This document shows positions 16,811 to 24,166 of a DNA stretch of 64,000 nucleotides, one piece after another. Position 1 is the first letter of the stretch, and the number at the start of each line of letters is the position of its first letter. The DNA is from an uncultured Porphyromonadaceae bacterium (lineage in GTDB: Bacteria > Bacteroidota > Bacteroidia > Bacteroidales > Muribaculaceae), in assembly GCA_902489275.1 (NCBI GenBank), contig CABTZK010000005.1, forward strand, positions 1 through 64,000, given 5' to 3'. The translations under genes were made by a program, and so were the position numbers. Below the pieces are notes generated by a model. That model saw only the letters and a list, made by a program, of their open reading frames with translations, searched no databases and was not told the origin of the DNA.

Positions 16811-17992
16811 TTAGAAGGTTTTGGCTTCGAGCTGTCTGGCGCGGGCTTGGGAACGCTTGCAGAGTTTCCCGTTCGCGTGCTGCTCAATGATGAGACTGCC
16901 CATGGGGGCAGCGACATCGGCTCCCCAACCGCCATGCTCGATGAGCACACTCACGGCAATCGTGGGGTGCGGGCTGGGCCCGATGCCAATGAACACCGAG
17001 TGGTCATTGCCCTCGTTCTCGGCAGTGCCTGTTTTCCCCATGAGGGGCACTTCGCAGCTCACGGCTGCTCCTGTTCCCTTGGTCATCACGAGGCGCATCC
17101 CCTCTCTCACTAAGTTATAGGCCGCTGGGGCGCACAGGGTGATTTGTGGGGTGACGTATTCCACGGGGAGTGGCTGGTAGGGCATTTCCCGGTGAAGGTG
17201 GGGCTTGTACCACACGCCCTTGCCAGCAATGGATGCCGCCAAGTTGCACAGTTGAAGGGGCGTGAGCATCACTTGCCCCTGCCCAATGCCGCAGTACATC
17301 ACGTGGTTAGCCCCCCATTTCCCTTTGCCCCATTGCTTGTTGCAGAAGTCAATGGTGGGCAACAGGCCGGGCCGCTCGCCAGCGAGGTCGATGCCCGTGA
17401 GCACGCCAATGCCCATGCTGTTCATGTACTCGTTGAAATCCTTGATGGCCTCTTCGGCGGTGGGATACATCACCCGATTGTTGACCATGGCCATGAAGTT
17501 GAGCAGGAAATAGCTGTTGCATGAGATGGCAATGGCATCTTTGACCGTGACGGGGGAGCGGTGGCGGTGGCATTTCACGCGCATGCCGCCTGCCCGGGTC
17601 CCGCGGTGGCAGGGGGTGGCCGACGTTTGGTCCACTTGCCCCGTGGTGAGCAAGGTGAGGGCAAGCGCTGTTTTGAACGTGGAGCCTGGCGGGTAGCTGC
17701 GCGCGATGGCGAGTCGCGCGTCTTCGCCAGCTGGCGAGTGGGTGGCAAGGCACAGGATCTCGCCATTGCTGGGGTCAATCGCCACGATGCTGCCCGTTTT
17801 CCCTTTCAGCAGCCGCTGGGCCAGCGATTGCAGTTCCCAGTCGATGGTGAGCGACTTGTCGCCACGCATGAGCGATGGCGATTGTTGCGCGCGCGCGCCA
17901 AATTCTTCGCCAGGCTCCACTTGCGCCCCTGCAAGCAACGAGAAGAGGCATGCCGCCAGCAGGAGGGCAGCGTGTCGCACCTTGTCGTTCAC
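16811..17992 (-). CDS. Short penicillin-binding protein (transpeptidase domain)
   Basis: About 393 residues from GTG 17992. A signal or anchor sequence (about 8-23) is followed almost at once by a complete transpeptidase domain: Ser104-Thr-Phe-Lys107 (PPGSTFK), Ser157-Cys-Asn159 and Lys320-Thr-Gly322 (MGKTGTAE). The order and spacing fit class B PBPs, which crosslink peptidoglycan, but the usual 150-200-residue N-terminal dimerisation domain is missing. ATG 18064 is an alternative start that would put 24 hydrophilic residues before the signal sequence, which is less likely. The frame is open further into tRNA-Leu, which cannot be coding. It lies about 100 nt downstream of tRNA-Leu on the same strand without a visible promoter of its own. 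Confidence 0.85.
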   Translation of the reverse strand: MNDKVRHAALLLAACLFSLLAGAQVEPGEEFGARAQQSPSLMRGDKSLTIDWELQSLAQRLLKGKTGSIVAIDPSNGEILCLATHSPAGEDARLAIARSYPPGSTFKTALALTLLTTGQVDQTSATPCHRGTRAGGMRVKCHRHRSPVTVKDAIAISCNSYFLLNFMAMVNNRVMYPTAEEAIKDFNEYMNSMGIGVLTGIDLAGERPGLLPTIDFCNKQWGKGKWGANHVMYCGIGQGQVMLTPLQLCNLAASIAGKGVWYKPHLHREMPYQPLPVEYVTPQITLCAPAAYNLVREGMRLVMTKGTGAAVSCEVPLMGKTGTAENEGNDHSVFIGIGPSPHPTIAVSVLIEHGGWGADVAAPMGSLIIEQHANGKLCKRSQARARQLEAKTF

Positions 17993-18091
17993 CCGAGTGT
18001 TGAATTTTAGCGTTTTATCCACTTGCTTGCTTTGAAATCCTAATGAAAAAAGGCCGATAACCATGTCACGATGATTATCAACCTGTGCTTG

Positions 18092-18176
18092 TACTCGGAG
18101 CGGGACTTGAACCCGCACAGCCGCAATGGCCAAGGGATTTTAAGTCCCTCGTGTCTACCGATTCCACCATCCGAGC
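18092..18176 (-). tRNA. tRNA-Leu(UAA)
   Basis: An 85-nt class II tRNA with an extended variable arm. The acceptor arm is GCUCGGA with UCCGAGU, the anticodon loop is CUUAAAA giving UAA, and the T-arm is GCGGG-UUCAAGU-CCCGC. The 3' CCA is not encoded. Confidence 0.96.
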
Positions 18177-18208
18177 ATCAGCCATTTGCAATGGTGGCAA
18201 ATGCGATG

Positions 18209-18239
18209 CAAAGGTAACGCATTTTTTTGAGTTCGCAAA
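18209..18239 (-). promoter_or_regulatory. Promoter of tRNA-Leu (and perhaps the PBP gene)
   Basis: On the minus strand, TTTG (18239-18236), a 19-nt gap and TACCTTTG (18216-18209), a full match to the Bacteroidota consensus, about 33 nt before the mature tRNA. Confidence 0.8.
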
Positions 18240-18283
18240 AGTTTTGAGCGATTTTTCGGTTTTGTCGAAAAACTCTTGAAAAG

Positions 18284-18315
18284 TTTTGATGGGTGCGCAA
18301 TAAATTGTAAATTTG
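18284..18315 (+). promoter_or_regulatory. Promoter of the GYF/CD225 gene
   Basis: TTTTG (18284-18288), a 19-nt gap and TAAATTTG (18308-18315). The ATG at 18334 is only about 18 nt beyond the element, so the 5' leader is about 10 nt. It is divergent from the tRNA-Leu promoter. Confidence 0.8.
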
Positions 18316-18333
18316 CAAAAAAAGATGACGACG

Positions 18334-19008
18334 ATGAAACGATACTGGCTCAATCAGGGAGGGGTGCAGAGCGGCCCGTATGCGCGTGAGGAACTTGAGG
18401 CGATGAGACTCTCGCCAAGCGACACTTACGTGTGGTGTAGCGGAATGGCCGACTGGAAGCTGATTGACGAGGTGCCTGAGTTGGCATCGCTCGTGGAGCA
18501 GCCGGCCGCCAGCGAGCTGCAACCCGGTACGGCATCTGAAGCGCAGGAGGATGCGCCTGCCGCGCTGCAAGCGCAGCCAGTGGAGGACGATGAGCCCCAG
18601 GATGTTGACCAGCAACCTGATTCGGCAGTGCCACCAGAGCATGCCGAGGTTCTGCAGCAGCCCCCCATCTACGAGGAGGATGCCCAGCCCGCGCAGGTAG
18701 CCCCGCCGCCGTATGAGCCATGGCAGCCCTCGCAAGGGTCATGCGTTGCCCAGCCTGCACGGGGTCAAGCCCCGTTGTGCCCGCCCACCAACTTGGTGTG
18801 GTCGATTATTTGCACGATTTTGTGCTGCACTCCATTGGGGGTGGTGGCCATCATCTTTGCAGCCATGGTCAAGTCGAAGTATCGCTCGGGCGACTATGTG
18901 AAGGCTCAAAAGTATAGCGACTGGAGCGCTTGGCTGTGCATTGCATCGATCGTGTCGGGCATCCTGCTGATGCCATTTGCTCTCATCTTCATGACCTTGT
19001 CGCAATAG
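18334..19008 (+). CDS. GYF_2 (DUF4339) and CD225/dispanin domain membrane protein
   Basis: About 224 residues. An N-terminal GYF_2 domain (about 1-50: RYWLNQGGVQSGPYAREELEAM-type start, then WCSGMADWKLIDEVPEL) is followed by a long acidic, Pro/Gln/Ala-rich linker (about 55-145). The C-terminal CD225-like pair of membrane segments contains TILCCTPLGVVAIIFAAMV and YSDWSAWLCIASIVSG. GYF_2 domains are thought to bind peptides; the role of the bacterial combination is not established. ATG 18325 is an alternative start with practically no leader. It is followed after 7 nt by a DUF2752 gene, a pairing common in Bacteroidota. Confidence 0.88.
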   Translation: MKRYWLNQGGVQSGPYAREELEAMRLSPSDTYVWCSGMADWKLIDEVPELASLVEQPAASELQPGTASEAQEDAPAALQAQPVEDDEPQDVDQQPDSAVPPEHAEVLQQPPIYEEDAQPAQVAPPPYEPWQPSQGSCVAQPARGQAPLCPPTNLVWSIICTILCCTPLGVVAIIFAAMVKSKYRSGDYVKAQKYSDWSAWLCIASIVSGILLMPFALIFMTLSQ

Positions 19009-19015
19009 TCCTGAT

Positions 19016-19399
19016 ATGACGGGAAAAAAGAAAAGATTAGCACTGCTCTTGGTGGCAATCGCGCTTGTTGGGGCGGTTGCCATTTATTTTACCTTTGACC
19101 CCTCAACGAGCCGGTTTTTCCCCCGTTGCCCGTTTCTCGTGCTCACGGGGTTCAAGTGCCCGGGGTGTGGCAGCCAGCGTGCCATCCACGCGCTGCTCAC
19201 GGGCAGCGTGGCTCAGGCATGGCGCCACAACATGATGCTTGTGCTGGCTGTTCCCTATCTTGTGCTGTTGCTCTCGGGACTGCTGTTGCGCCGCCGCTAT
19301 CCGCGCTACGATGCTGCCCTCAATGCGCCGTGGGCGATTTGGACGGTGTTTGCCGCTGTCATGCTGTGGTGGGTTCTCCGCAATGTCTTTAACTGGTGA
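19016..19399 (+). CDS. DUF2752 family membrane protein
   Basis: 127 residues with about three hydrophobic segments (6-24, 75-92, 105-122) and the family signature FKCPGCGSQRAIHALLTG between the first two. The conserved CPGCG could bind a metal, but the function is unknown. It starts 7 nt after the GYF/CD225 gene, so they form a two-gene operon, and it converges with miaB, leaving only 14 nt between the stop codons. Confidence 0.9.
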   Translation: MTGKKKRLALLLVAIALVGAVAIYFTFDPSTSRFFPRCPFLVLTGFKCPGCGSQRAIHALLTGSVAQAWRHNMMLVLAVPYLVLLLSGLLLRRRYPRYDAALNAPWAIWTVFAAVMLWWVLRNVFNW

Positions 19400-19413
19400 A
19401 AGCCGCCGTTTTC

Positions 19414-20796
19414 TCAATGGGCAGCCAGTTGGGCATCGCCGATGCGGTGCCCAATGAGGGTGGCGCTGGTGGAGCGCTCCACCACACACGTCACGTGGTC
19501 GCCCACCTGGGTGTCGCCGGCGGGAAACACAATGACCTTGTTTTGCGGGGTGCGGCCAAACATGTCGTCCTTCGACCGCTTGCTATAGCCCTCGACCAGC
19601 ACGTCGAAGGTTTTGCCCACGTCGTTGCGGTTGCTGTTGGCCGAAAGCTCGTTTTGCAGGGCAATCATGCGGTTGAGCCGGTCAATCTTCACACCCTCGG
19701 GCACATTGTCGGGCAAGTGCTTGGCGGCAAAGGTGCCGGGTCGCTCGCTGTACTTGAACATGAACGCCGAGTCAAAACCCACCTCGCGCATCAGGCTCAG
19801 GGTCTCTTGAAAGTCCTCCTCGGTCTCGTTGTGAAAACCGGTGAACATATCGCTTGAAATGCCGCAGTCGGGCATCGCTTGGCGGATTTTGCGGATGCGG
19901 TCAAGATACCACTCGCGGGTGTATTTGCGGTTCATGAGTTTCAATATCTTGTTGCTGCCGCTTTGCACAGGCAGGTGGATGTGGTTGCAGATGTTGGCGT
20001 GGCTGGCCATCGTCTCGATGATGTCGTCGCTCAAGTCCTCGGGGTTGCTGGTGGTGAACCGCACGCGCATCTCGGGAGCGGCCTCGGCCACTCGTTTCAG
20101 CAGGCCCGCCAAGTCCACATCGCCATCGGGCGACTGGTAGCGGTAGGAGTTCACGTTCTGCCCCAAGAGGGTGACTTCCTTGAAGCCTTTGGCTTGCAGA
20201 TCCTTGAGCTCGTTGAGGATGCTTTGAGGCTCGCGGCTTCGCTCGCGGCCGCGGGTGTAGGGCACGATGCAGTAGGTGCAAAAGTTGTTGCAGCCCCGCA
20301 TGATGGAGATGAAGCCACTCACCTTGCTGCTGCCCAGGCGCTGTGGAATCACGTCGCGGTAGGTCTCGGTGGCGCTCAGCGCTACGTCAATGGCCTTGTG
20401 CCCCGTCTCGGCGCTGGCGATGAGCGCGGGCAGTTGCAGGTAGGAGTCGGGGCCTGCCACGAGATCCACGTCATAGTCCTTCATGAGCGTGTCTTTCATG
20501 CGCTCGGCCATGCAGCCAATGATGCCGACGAGCAACTTGCGGTCGCGTGTGCGGCGCAGGGCATTGAGTTGGTTCAGGCGGGCGAAGATGCGTTGCTCGG
20601 CATTGTCGCGCACCGAGCAGGTGTTGATCAGGATGGCGTCGGCTTGTTCAAGCGTTTCGCACGTGTCGTAGCCAGCCATTTTCATGACCGATGCCACCAC
20701 CTCGCTATCGGCCACGTTCATTTGGCAGCCGTAGGTCTCCAAATACAGTTTCTTGGCAAATTCGCCTTGCCTCTCGTAACTCAATTTCAGCTTCAT
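19414..20796 (-). CDS. miaB: tRNA-2-methylthio-N6-dimethylallyladenosine synthase
   Basis: About 460 residues. The N-terminal UPF0004 domain starts with KLYLETYGCQMN and carries its three cluster cysteines; the radical-SAM motif is CNNFCTYC in the middle (RGCNNFCTYCIVPYTRGRERSR), and a TRAM domain ends the protein. It adds a methylthio group to i6A37 of tRNAs. The frame is open 30 codons further upstream, but that part spans the promoter element at 20823-20830; ATG 20796 has the GACGATG context found at other short-leader genes. Confidence 0.95.
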   Translation of the reverse strand: MKLKLSYERQGEFAKKLYLETYGCQMNVADSEVVASVMKMAGYDTCETLEQADAILINTCSVRDNAEQRIFARLNQLNALRRTRDRKLLVGIIGCMAERMKDTLMKDYDVDLVAGPDSYLQLPALIASAETGHKAIDVALSATETYRDVIPQRLGSSKVSGFISIMRGCNNFCTYCIVPYTRGRERSREPQSILNELKDLQAKGFKEVTLLGQNVNSYRYQSPDGDVDLAGLLKRVAEAAPEMRVRFTTSNPEDLSDDIIETMASHANICNHIHLPVQSGSNKILKLMNRKYTREWYLDRIRKIRQAMPDCGISSDMFTGFHNETEEDFQETLSLMREVGFDSAFMFKYSERPGTFAAKHLPDNVPEGVKIDRLNRMIALQNELSANSNRNDVGKTFDVLVEGYSKRSKDDMFGRTPQNKVIVFPAGDTQVGDHVTCVVERSTSATLIGHRIGDAQLAAH

Positions 20797-20822
20797 CGTC
20801 GGTGATTTTCTTTTTGCGACTG

Positions 20823-20830
20823 CAAAGATA
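20823..20830 (-). promoter_or_regulatory. -7 element of the miaB promoter
   Basis: TATCTTTG on the minus strand, 26 nt before the miaB start codon. No TTTG is at the ideal distance, so the upstream element is weak. Confidence 0.55.
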
Positions 20831-20892
20831 TAAAAAATCCGCAAGACTTCCTTTCTGTCAAGGTAATTAAGGCATTTTTCCTGCAATGGGCC

Positions 20893-20922
20893 TTGTGATG
20901 AGGAAAGTTTTATCTAAATTTG
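20893..20922 (+). promoter_or_regulatory. Upstream promoter (P1) of the rpsU transcript
   Basis: TTG (20893-20895), a 19-nt gap and TAAATTTG (20915-20922). It would give a leader of about 400 nt for rpsU. Confidence 0.5.
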
Positions 20923-20987
20923 ACTTGCCGGTTGAATTAAAATTCTAACGAAAGTCTGGTTGATGAAGATATCGAAGCGAAAGAAAA

Positions 20988-21019
20988 TTTGTAGGTTTCG
21001 AGAATTATTTTTAACTTTG
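20988..21019 (+). promoter_or_regulatory. Main promoter (P2) of the rpsU transcript
   Basis: TTTG (20988-20991), a 20-nt gap and TAACTTTG (21012-21019), a full consensus match. Transcription would begin near 21025, about 310 nt before rpsU. Confidence 0.78.
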
Positions 21020-21024
21020 CGCCC

Positions 21025-21333
21025 ACGAAACTGAAAGGAGGCTTGTTCACCCAATCCCCATAGATAGAAGACGCTAAACATATTACCAGCCCGGCACAGG
21101 TCTACCCGCCAGACCTGATACCGTTATCGGTGGCATCACGATGACCACTGCACCGAGGAGTGAAGACAGGCGGAATCCTATTTTTATAGGAATGGATGCA
21201 GCCACTAAGGTCACCGCAAAGTGCGGTGTGCATGGGGCAACGAGCCAGGTGCAGCAAGTTATGGCATCTTGGAAAATCGAAAAAGAACAAATTATTTCAT
21301 TAACAATAAAACATTTAAATCAAAAAAAGAATT
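21025..21333 (+). ncRNA. Structured leader RNA of rpsU
   Basis: The roughly 300 nt between promoter P2 and the rpsU ATG have no coding potential but hold a chain of inverted repeats: GGTCT/AGACC (near 21098-21115), TGATaCCG with CGGtggcATCA (21116-21139), CACT/AGTG (near 21147-21163), TCCTAT/ATAGGA (21177-21192) and CACCGCA/TGCGGTG (near 21212-21228). A perfect anti-anti-Shine-Dalgarno string AAAGGAGG sits at 21034-21041 with no start codon at a workable distance. There is no U-tract terminator before rpsU, so it reads as a leader, not a free RNA, although processing could release one. It does not match a riboswitch I recognise. The Bacteroidales-1/6S-type RNA is an alternative that a covariance search would settle. 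Confidence 0.55.
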
Positions 21334-21528
21334 ATGATTGTAGTTCCAGTAAAAGATGGCGAGAACATTGAGCGCGCTCTCAAGAAATTCAAACGTAAAT
21401 TTGAGAAAACAGGCATTATGAAGGAGCTTCGCGCCCGTCAGCAATTCGACAAGCCCTCGATCACCAACCGCAAGAAGATGATGAAGGCTTCCTACATTCA
21501 GCGACTCCGCACTCGCGAAGAAATGTAG
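21334..21528 (+). CDS. rpsU: 30S ribosomal protein bS21
   Basis: 64 residues, the usual bS21 length, with the typical pattern: VPVKDGENIERALKKFKRKFEKTG and a basic, Arg/Lys-rich helix ending LRTREEM. bS21 sits near the 3' end of 16S rRNA. In Bacteroidota it helps to hide the anti-Shine-Dalgarno sequence, which explains why most of their genes lack Shine-Dalgarno sites. The 20 nt before this start have no such site. A terminator follows 35 nt after the stop, so it is a one-gene transcript with a very long leader. Confidence 0.96.
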   Translation: MIVVPVKDGENIERALKKFKRKFEKTGIMKELRARQQFDKPSITNRKKMMKASYIQRLRTREEM

Positions 21529-21562
21529 TGTTGCTGCCAGTTCAGCAATGATAGATGGCACC

Positions 21563-21598
21563 AAGAAGTGGGAGAGGAAAACTCTTCTGCTTCTTTTT
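21563..21598 (+). terminator. Intrinsic terminator of rpsU
   Basis: AAGAAG (21563-21568) pairs with CTTCTT (21590-21595), and inside it GAGAG pairs with CTCTT; TTTTT follows. The stop codon of the converging glycosyltransferase lies at its edge. Confidence 0.8.
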
Positions 21599-22733
21599 AT
21601 TTGGGGGTGGAAAGTGCAGGCTTCTCGGGGGCATGCGAGTGAGCCTGATAGAGGCTGATCATGCGGCGGGCGCCGGCTTGGCTGGTGAGCGTGTCGCGTG
21701 CCTCGATGCAGGCCCGGTGAAACTCGTCGTAGTGCTGGATGGCCTTGATGAGGTCGGTCTCGTCCCAATCGTCGCGGGCAATGCCAAGACGGCGGCTTTG
21801 AACCATGGGAGCCGATATGGGCATGGTATTCATCACGACGGGCGTACCACTCACGATGGCCTCGGTGACAGAAACCATGTTCAGGTCTTTCGACGTGTTG
21901 ACCAGCAGCGCCACACAGCGGCGCAAGATGCCGGCCATCTCGGCATGGCGCATAAAGCCATGGAAAATCACGTTTTGCTCAAGTCCTAAGTCTTTCACCT
22001 GCTGGCAAAGCGCGCCGGCCATCTCGCCATCGCCCATCACGTGGAGCAGGTAGTGGGTATAGCCTGGCACAACCACTAACTTGGAAAAACGTTTTATAAT
22101 CAGGTCAATACGCTTTCTTGGGACGAGTTGCGACAGGCACGCAAAGGCATCGTCGCGCTCGTCGCTGGGATAGAGCATGCGGCCATTCACGCCATTGTCC
22201 ACAATCTCATCGGTCACATGGAGGCAGTAGGGCTTGACAAACTCCCGCGCGGCGACACTGCGAGGCACAACCAGCACGTCGCGCATCCATAGGCGGTTGA
22301 CCACATTGTACCAAAATTTAGAGGGGATTTTGAAAAACTTGTGCTGGTGAAGCGACATCTCCTGCCAAATCACTAACTTGCGTTTGCACACCCATGCCGC
22401 CACCAGCGTTGCTATCGAGAAATTCTCGCTGGCAACCACCAGGTCGTACTCATCGGCGTGCGCTTTCAGCCATTTCTTGAGTCCCATGGGCCAGGGCAGC
22501 AAGGCAGGACTGAACACGCGCGGACACCGTGACTTGAAAAAGAGGATTTCGTAAGGGTACTCTTCGTGTCCAGTGGGGCGGAAGTCGTCTTGGGTCACAA
22601 TCGTGACCTGGTGACCCTCGTCGCAAAAACCCATGGCAAAATTACTGATCATGGTGTCTATGACGGAGGGACGCCGCCTGATCACGCCATGTTCGGCCGT
22701 GGTGAGGATGGGATTGATAATGAGTACTTTCAT
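21597..22733 (-). CDS. Family 4-like glycosyltransferase
   Basis: 378 residues with the two-domain GT-B plan. The N-terminal half starts KVLIINPILTTAEHGVIRRRP and contains SNFAMGFCDEGHQVTIVTQDD. The C-terminal half has the donor-binding features LVPRKRIDLIIKRFSKL, LHVMGDGEMAG, VIFHGFM and the EAIVSGTPVVMNT segment with the usual acid residue. It probably adds a sugar to a lipid-linked or surface glycan; donor and acceptor are unknown. No other glycan genes are nearby, so it appears as an orphan transferase with its own promoter. Confidence 0.85.
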   Translation of the reverse strand: MKVLIINPILTTAEHGVIRRRPSVIDTMISNFAMGFCDEGHQVTIVTQDDFRPTGHEEYPYEILFFKSRCPRVFSPALLPWPMGLKKWLKAHADEYDLVVASENFSIATLVAAWVCKRKLVIWQEMSLHQHKFFKIPSKFWYNVVNRLWMRDVLVVPRSVAAREFVKPYCLHVTDEIVDNGVNGRMLYPSDERDDAFACLSQLVPRKRIDLIIKRFSKLVVVPGYTHYLLHVMGDGEMAGALCQQVKDLGLEQNVIFHGFMRHAEMAGILRRCVALLVNTSKDLNMVSVTEAIVSGTPVVMNTMPISAPMVQSRRLGIARDDWDETDLIKAIQHYDEFHRACIEARDTLTSQAGARRMISLYQAHSHAPEKPALSTPK

Positions 22734-22808
22734 CGTTGTTCAATTGCATTGTCCACGATCTGCTCTCGCGCTGCATCAACGGTGCAGTGAGCCGATTGGT
22801 CAATGGGA

Positions 22809-22816
22809 CAAAGATA
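22809..22816 (-). promoter_or_regulatory. -7 element of the glycosyltransferase promoter
   Basis: TATCTTTG on the minus strand; a TTTTG lies about 22 nt upstream (22842-22839 region). It is about 75 nt before the start codon. Confidence 0.5.
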
Positions 22817-23068
22817 CAAATTAATGCGGTTCTTACGCCAAAAATGAAAAAATAAATTTTCGATGAAACTATAACTCGCTGAAATACAGCAATAATCCAT
22901 TGTCCCGATTTGCAGTGAACCGGGCAAGGGGCGCTGTGTGGCTGCATCAGTTCTAAATGAGTGAGCCGTGACTCGCCACGCCTTGCGCGCAATAAAAACT
23001 TTTTTAAGGTTTAAGGATTGTTGAGGTTTTTTGGCTTCTGTGGGATGGAGGCATTAGGAATATTTCAT

Positions 23069-23076
23069 TAATTTTG
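23069..23076 (+). promoter_or_regulatory. -7 element upstream of the 23100 gene
   Basis: TAATTTTG, 23 nt before the start codon. No TTTG at 19-21 nt. The rest of the 22817-23068 spacer shows no other feature. Confidence 0.5.
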
Positions 23077-23099
23077 CCTGATTAAAGACGGATGCCCCT

Positions 23100-24059
23100 A
23101 TGAGATTATCATTTGCCTTATTATTGACAGCAACGGTCTTGACTTGCATGGCTCAAGACAAGGGCGACACCTTGCCAGAGCTGCATTTCAAAATTGACAC
23201 CAAGGCCTTGCGGCTGCAGCCCGTCAAGCCCCTGGCCACAAGCGTTAGTCCCGATGTCGTGACGCCATCGCTCAACAACTACAAGGCGCTGGAAACGCCC
23301 TCGGCAGGTCGCTTGTCGAAACTGGATGGCCAGCTGCGCGCCCTGCCCGAGTGGAACATGAGCGTGAAGCCCCTGCGCGTGGCGCCGGTATATGATTTCA
23401 GAATGAACCCTTTCAGTCGCGACTGGAGCGCAAGCGGCGTGATCACGACTTTTGACGACCTTTACCTCACGGGCAGCGGTAGCCGCATCTCCCTGCCTGC
23501 CTTGGGCAACATGGAGTCGGGTTCTTTGGCCTTGACGGGGGTCTATGACGACCGTCTTTCCCTCACCGCTGGCGTGACGGGCATGAAATACCACATGGGG
23601 CGCGATGCTTGGAACGACTATGGAATCTTTGGACGAGCCAACTATCGCATCAGCGACCGATTGAGTGTCAGCGCATTCTCCCAGTATTACTTCGACCAGC
23701 GCTATCACTCGGTGGGCGCGATGGGCTATATGCAGGGCGCGCGTTACGGTGGCACCTTCGACATGAAGTTGAGCGACAAGTTCGGGCTCAATCTTGGCGC
23801 CCAGCGCTACTACGACCCCTACACGCACCGTTGGCACACGCTGCCCATCGTCGCTCCCGTGATTACCCTCTGGGGGCAGCCTTTCTCGGTCGATGTGGGA
23901 GGTCTCGTCTACCAAATTATCGAGAGCCTGCTGGACAAGCGCAAAAGCTATGGCGCCGCTCCGTCGGGGCCCGTCAACATGGGCTTTCGCGCCAGTGGAG
24001 CGCCACCCATTCCCACCCCAGGCATGAGTAGTAAGGCCATGGGCGGCACTTGGAGATAA
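23100..24059 (+). CDS. Hypothetical outer-membrane or secreted protein
   Basis: 319 residues. A signal peptide (about 1-18, ending CMAQ) is followed by about 80 residues rich in Pro and Leu. From about residue 100 the sequence alternates in a way typical of transmembrane beta-strands (SGVITTFDDLYLTGSG, GRANYRISDRLSVSAFSQYYFD, YGGTFDMKLSDKFGLNLGAQRYY). The C-terminal 40 residues are flexible and Pro/Gly/Ser-rich. I do not recognise a named family. A three-codon open frame, ATG-CCC-CTA-TGA, begins at 23092 and its stop overlaps this start codon (ATGA). It precedes the Xaa-Pro aminopeptidase with a terminator-like hairpin between. Confidence 0.72.
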   Translation: MRLSFALLLTATVLTCMAQDKGDTLPELHFKIDTKALRLQPVKPLATSVSPDVVTPSLNNYKALETPSAGRLSKLDGQLRALPEWNMSVKPLRVAPVYDFRMNPFSRDWSASGVITTFDDLYLTGSGSRISLPALGNMESGSLALTGVYDDRLSLTAGVTGMKYHMGRDAWNDYGIFGRANYRISDRLSVSAFSQYYFDQRYHSVGAMGYMQGARYGGTFDMKLSDKFGLNLGAQRYYDPYTHRWHTLPIVAPVITLWGQPFSVDVGGLVYQIIESLLDKRKSYGAAPSGPVNMGFRASGAPPIPTPGMSSKAMGGTWR

Positions 24060-24067
24060 AAAGCGAG

Positions 24068-24100
24068 AGACCTCTGCGCTATTGGTTGTTGAGGTCTTTG
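24068..24100 (+). terminator. Probable terminator after the 23100 gene
   Basis: AGACCTC (24068-24074) pairs with GAGGTCT (24091-24097), followed by a short TTTG. The U-tract is weak. Confidence 0.45.
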
Positions 24101-24166
24101 CAGGGGCGAAAACATCTTATTCATCAAGCACACGTTAAAAATAGATTTCAATCAATCAACTTAGAA

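Noticed and set aside
18065..18133. N-terminal extension of the penicillin-binding protein into tRNA-Leu
   Set aside because: The bases form the 3' half of a well-formed tRNA gene on the same strand.
21116..21145. Resemblance of ACCTGATACCG in the rpsU leader to the TPP riboswitch core
   Set aside because: The 5' GGGG...CUGAGA element is missing and the downstream gene has no link with thiamine.
21140..21176. Possible cobalamin-riboswitch B12 box near ACCACTG...AGACAGGCGG
   Set aside because: Order and spacing of the conserved blocks do not fit and rpsU is not a B12 gene.
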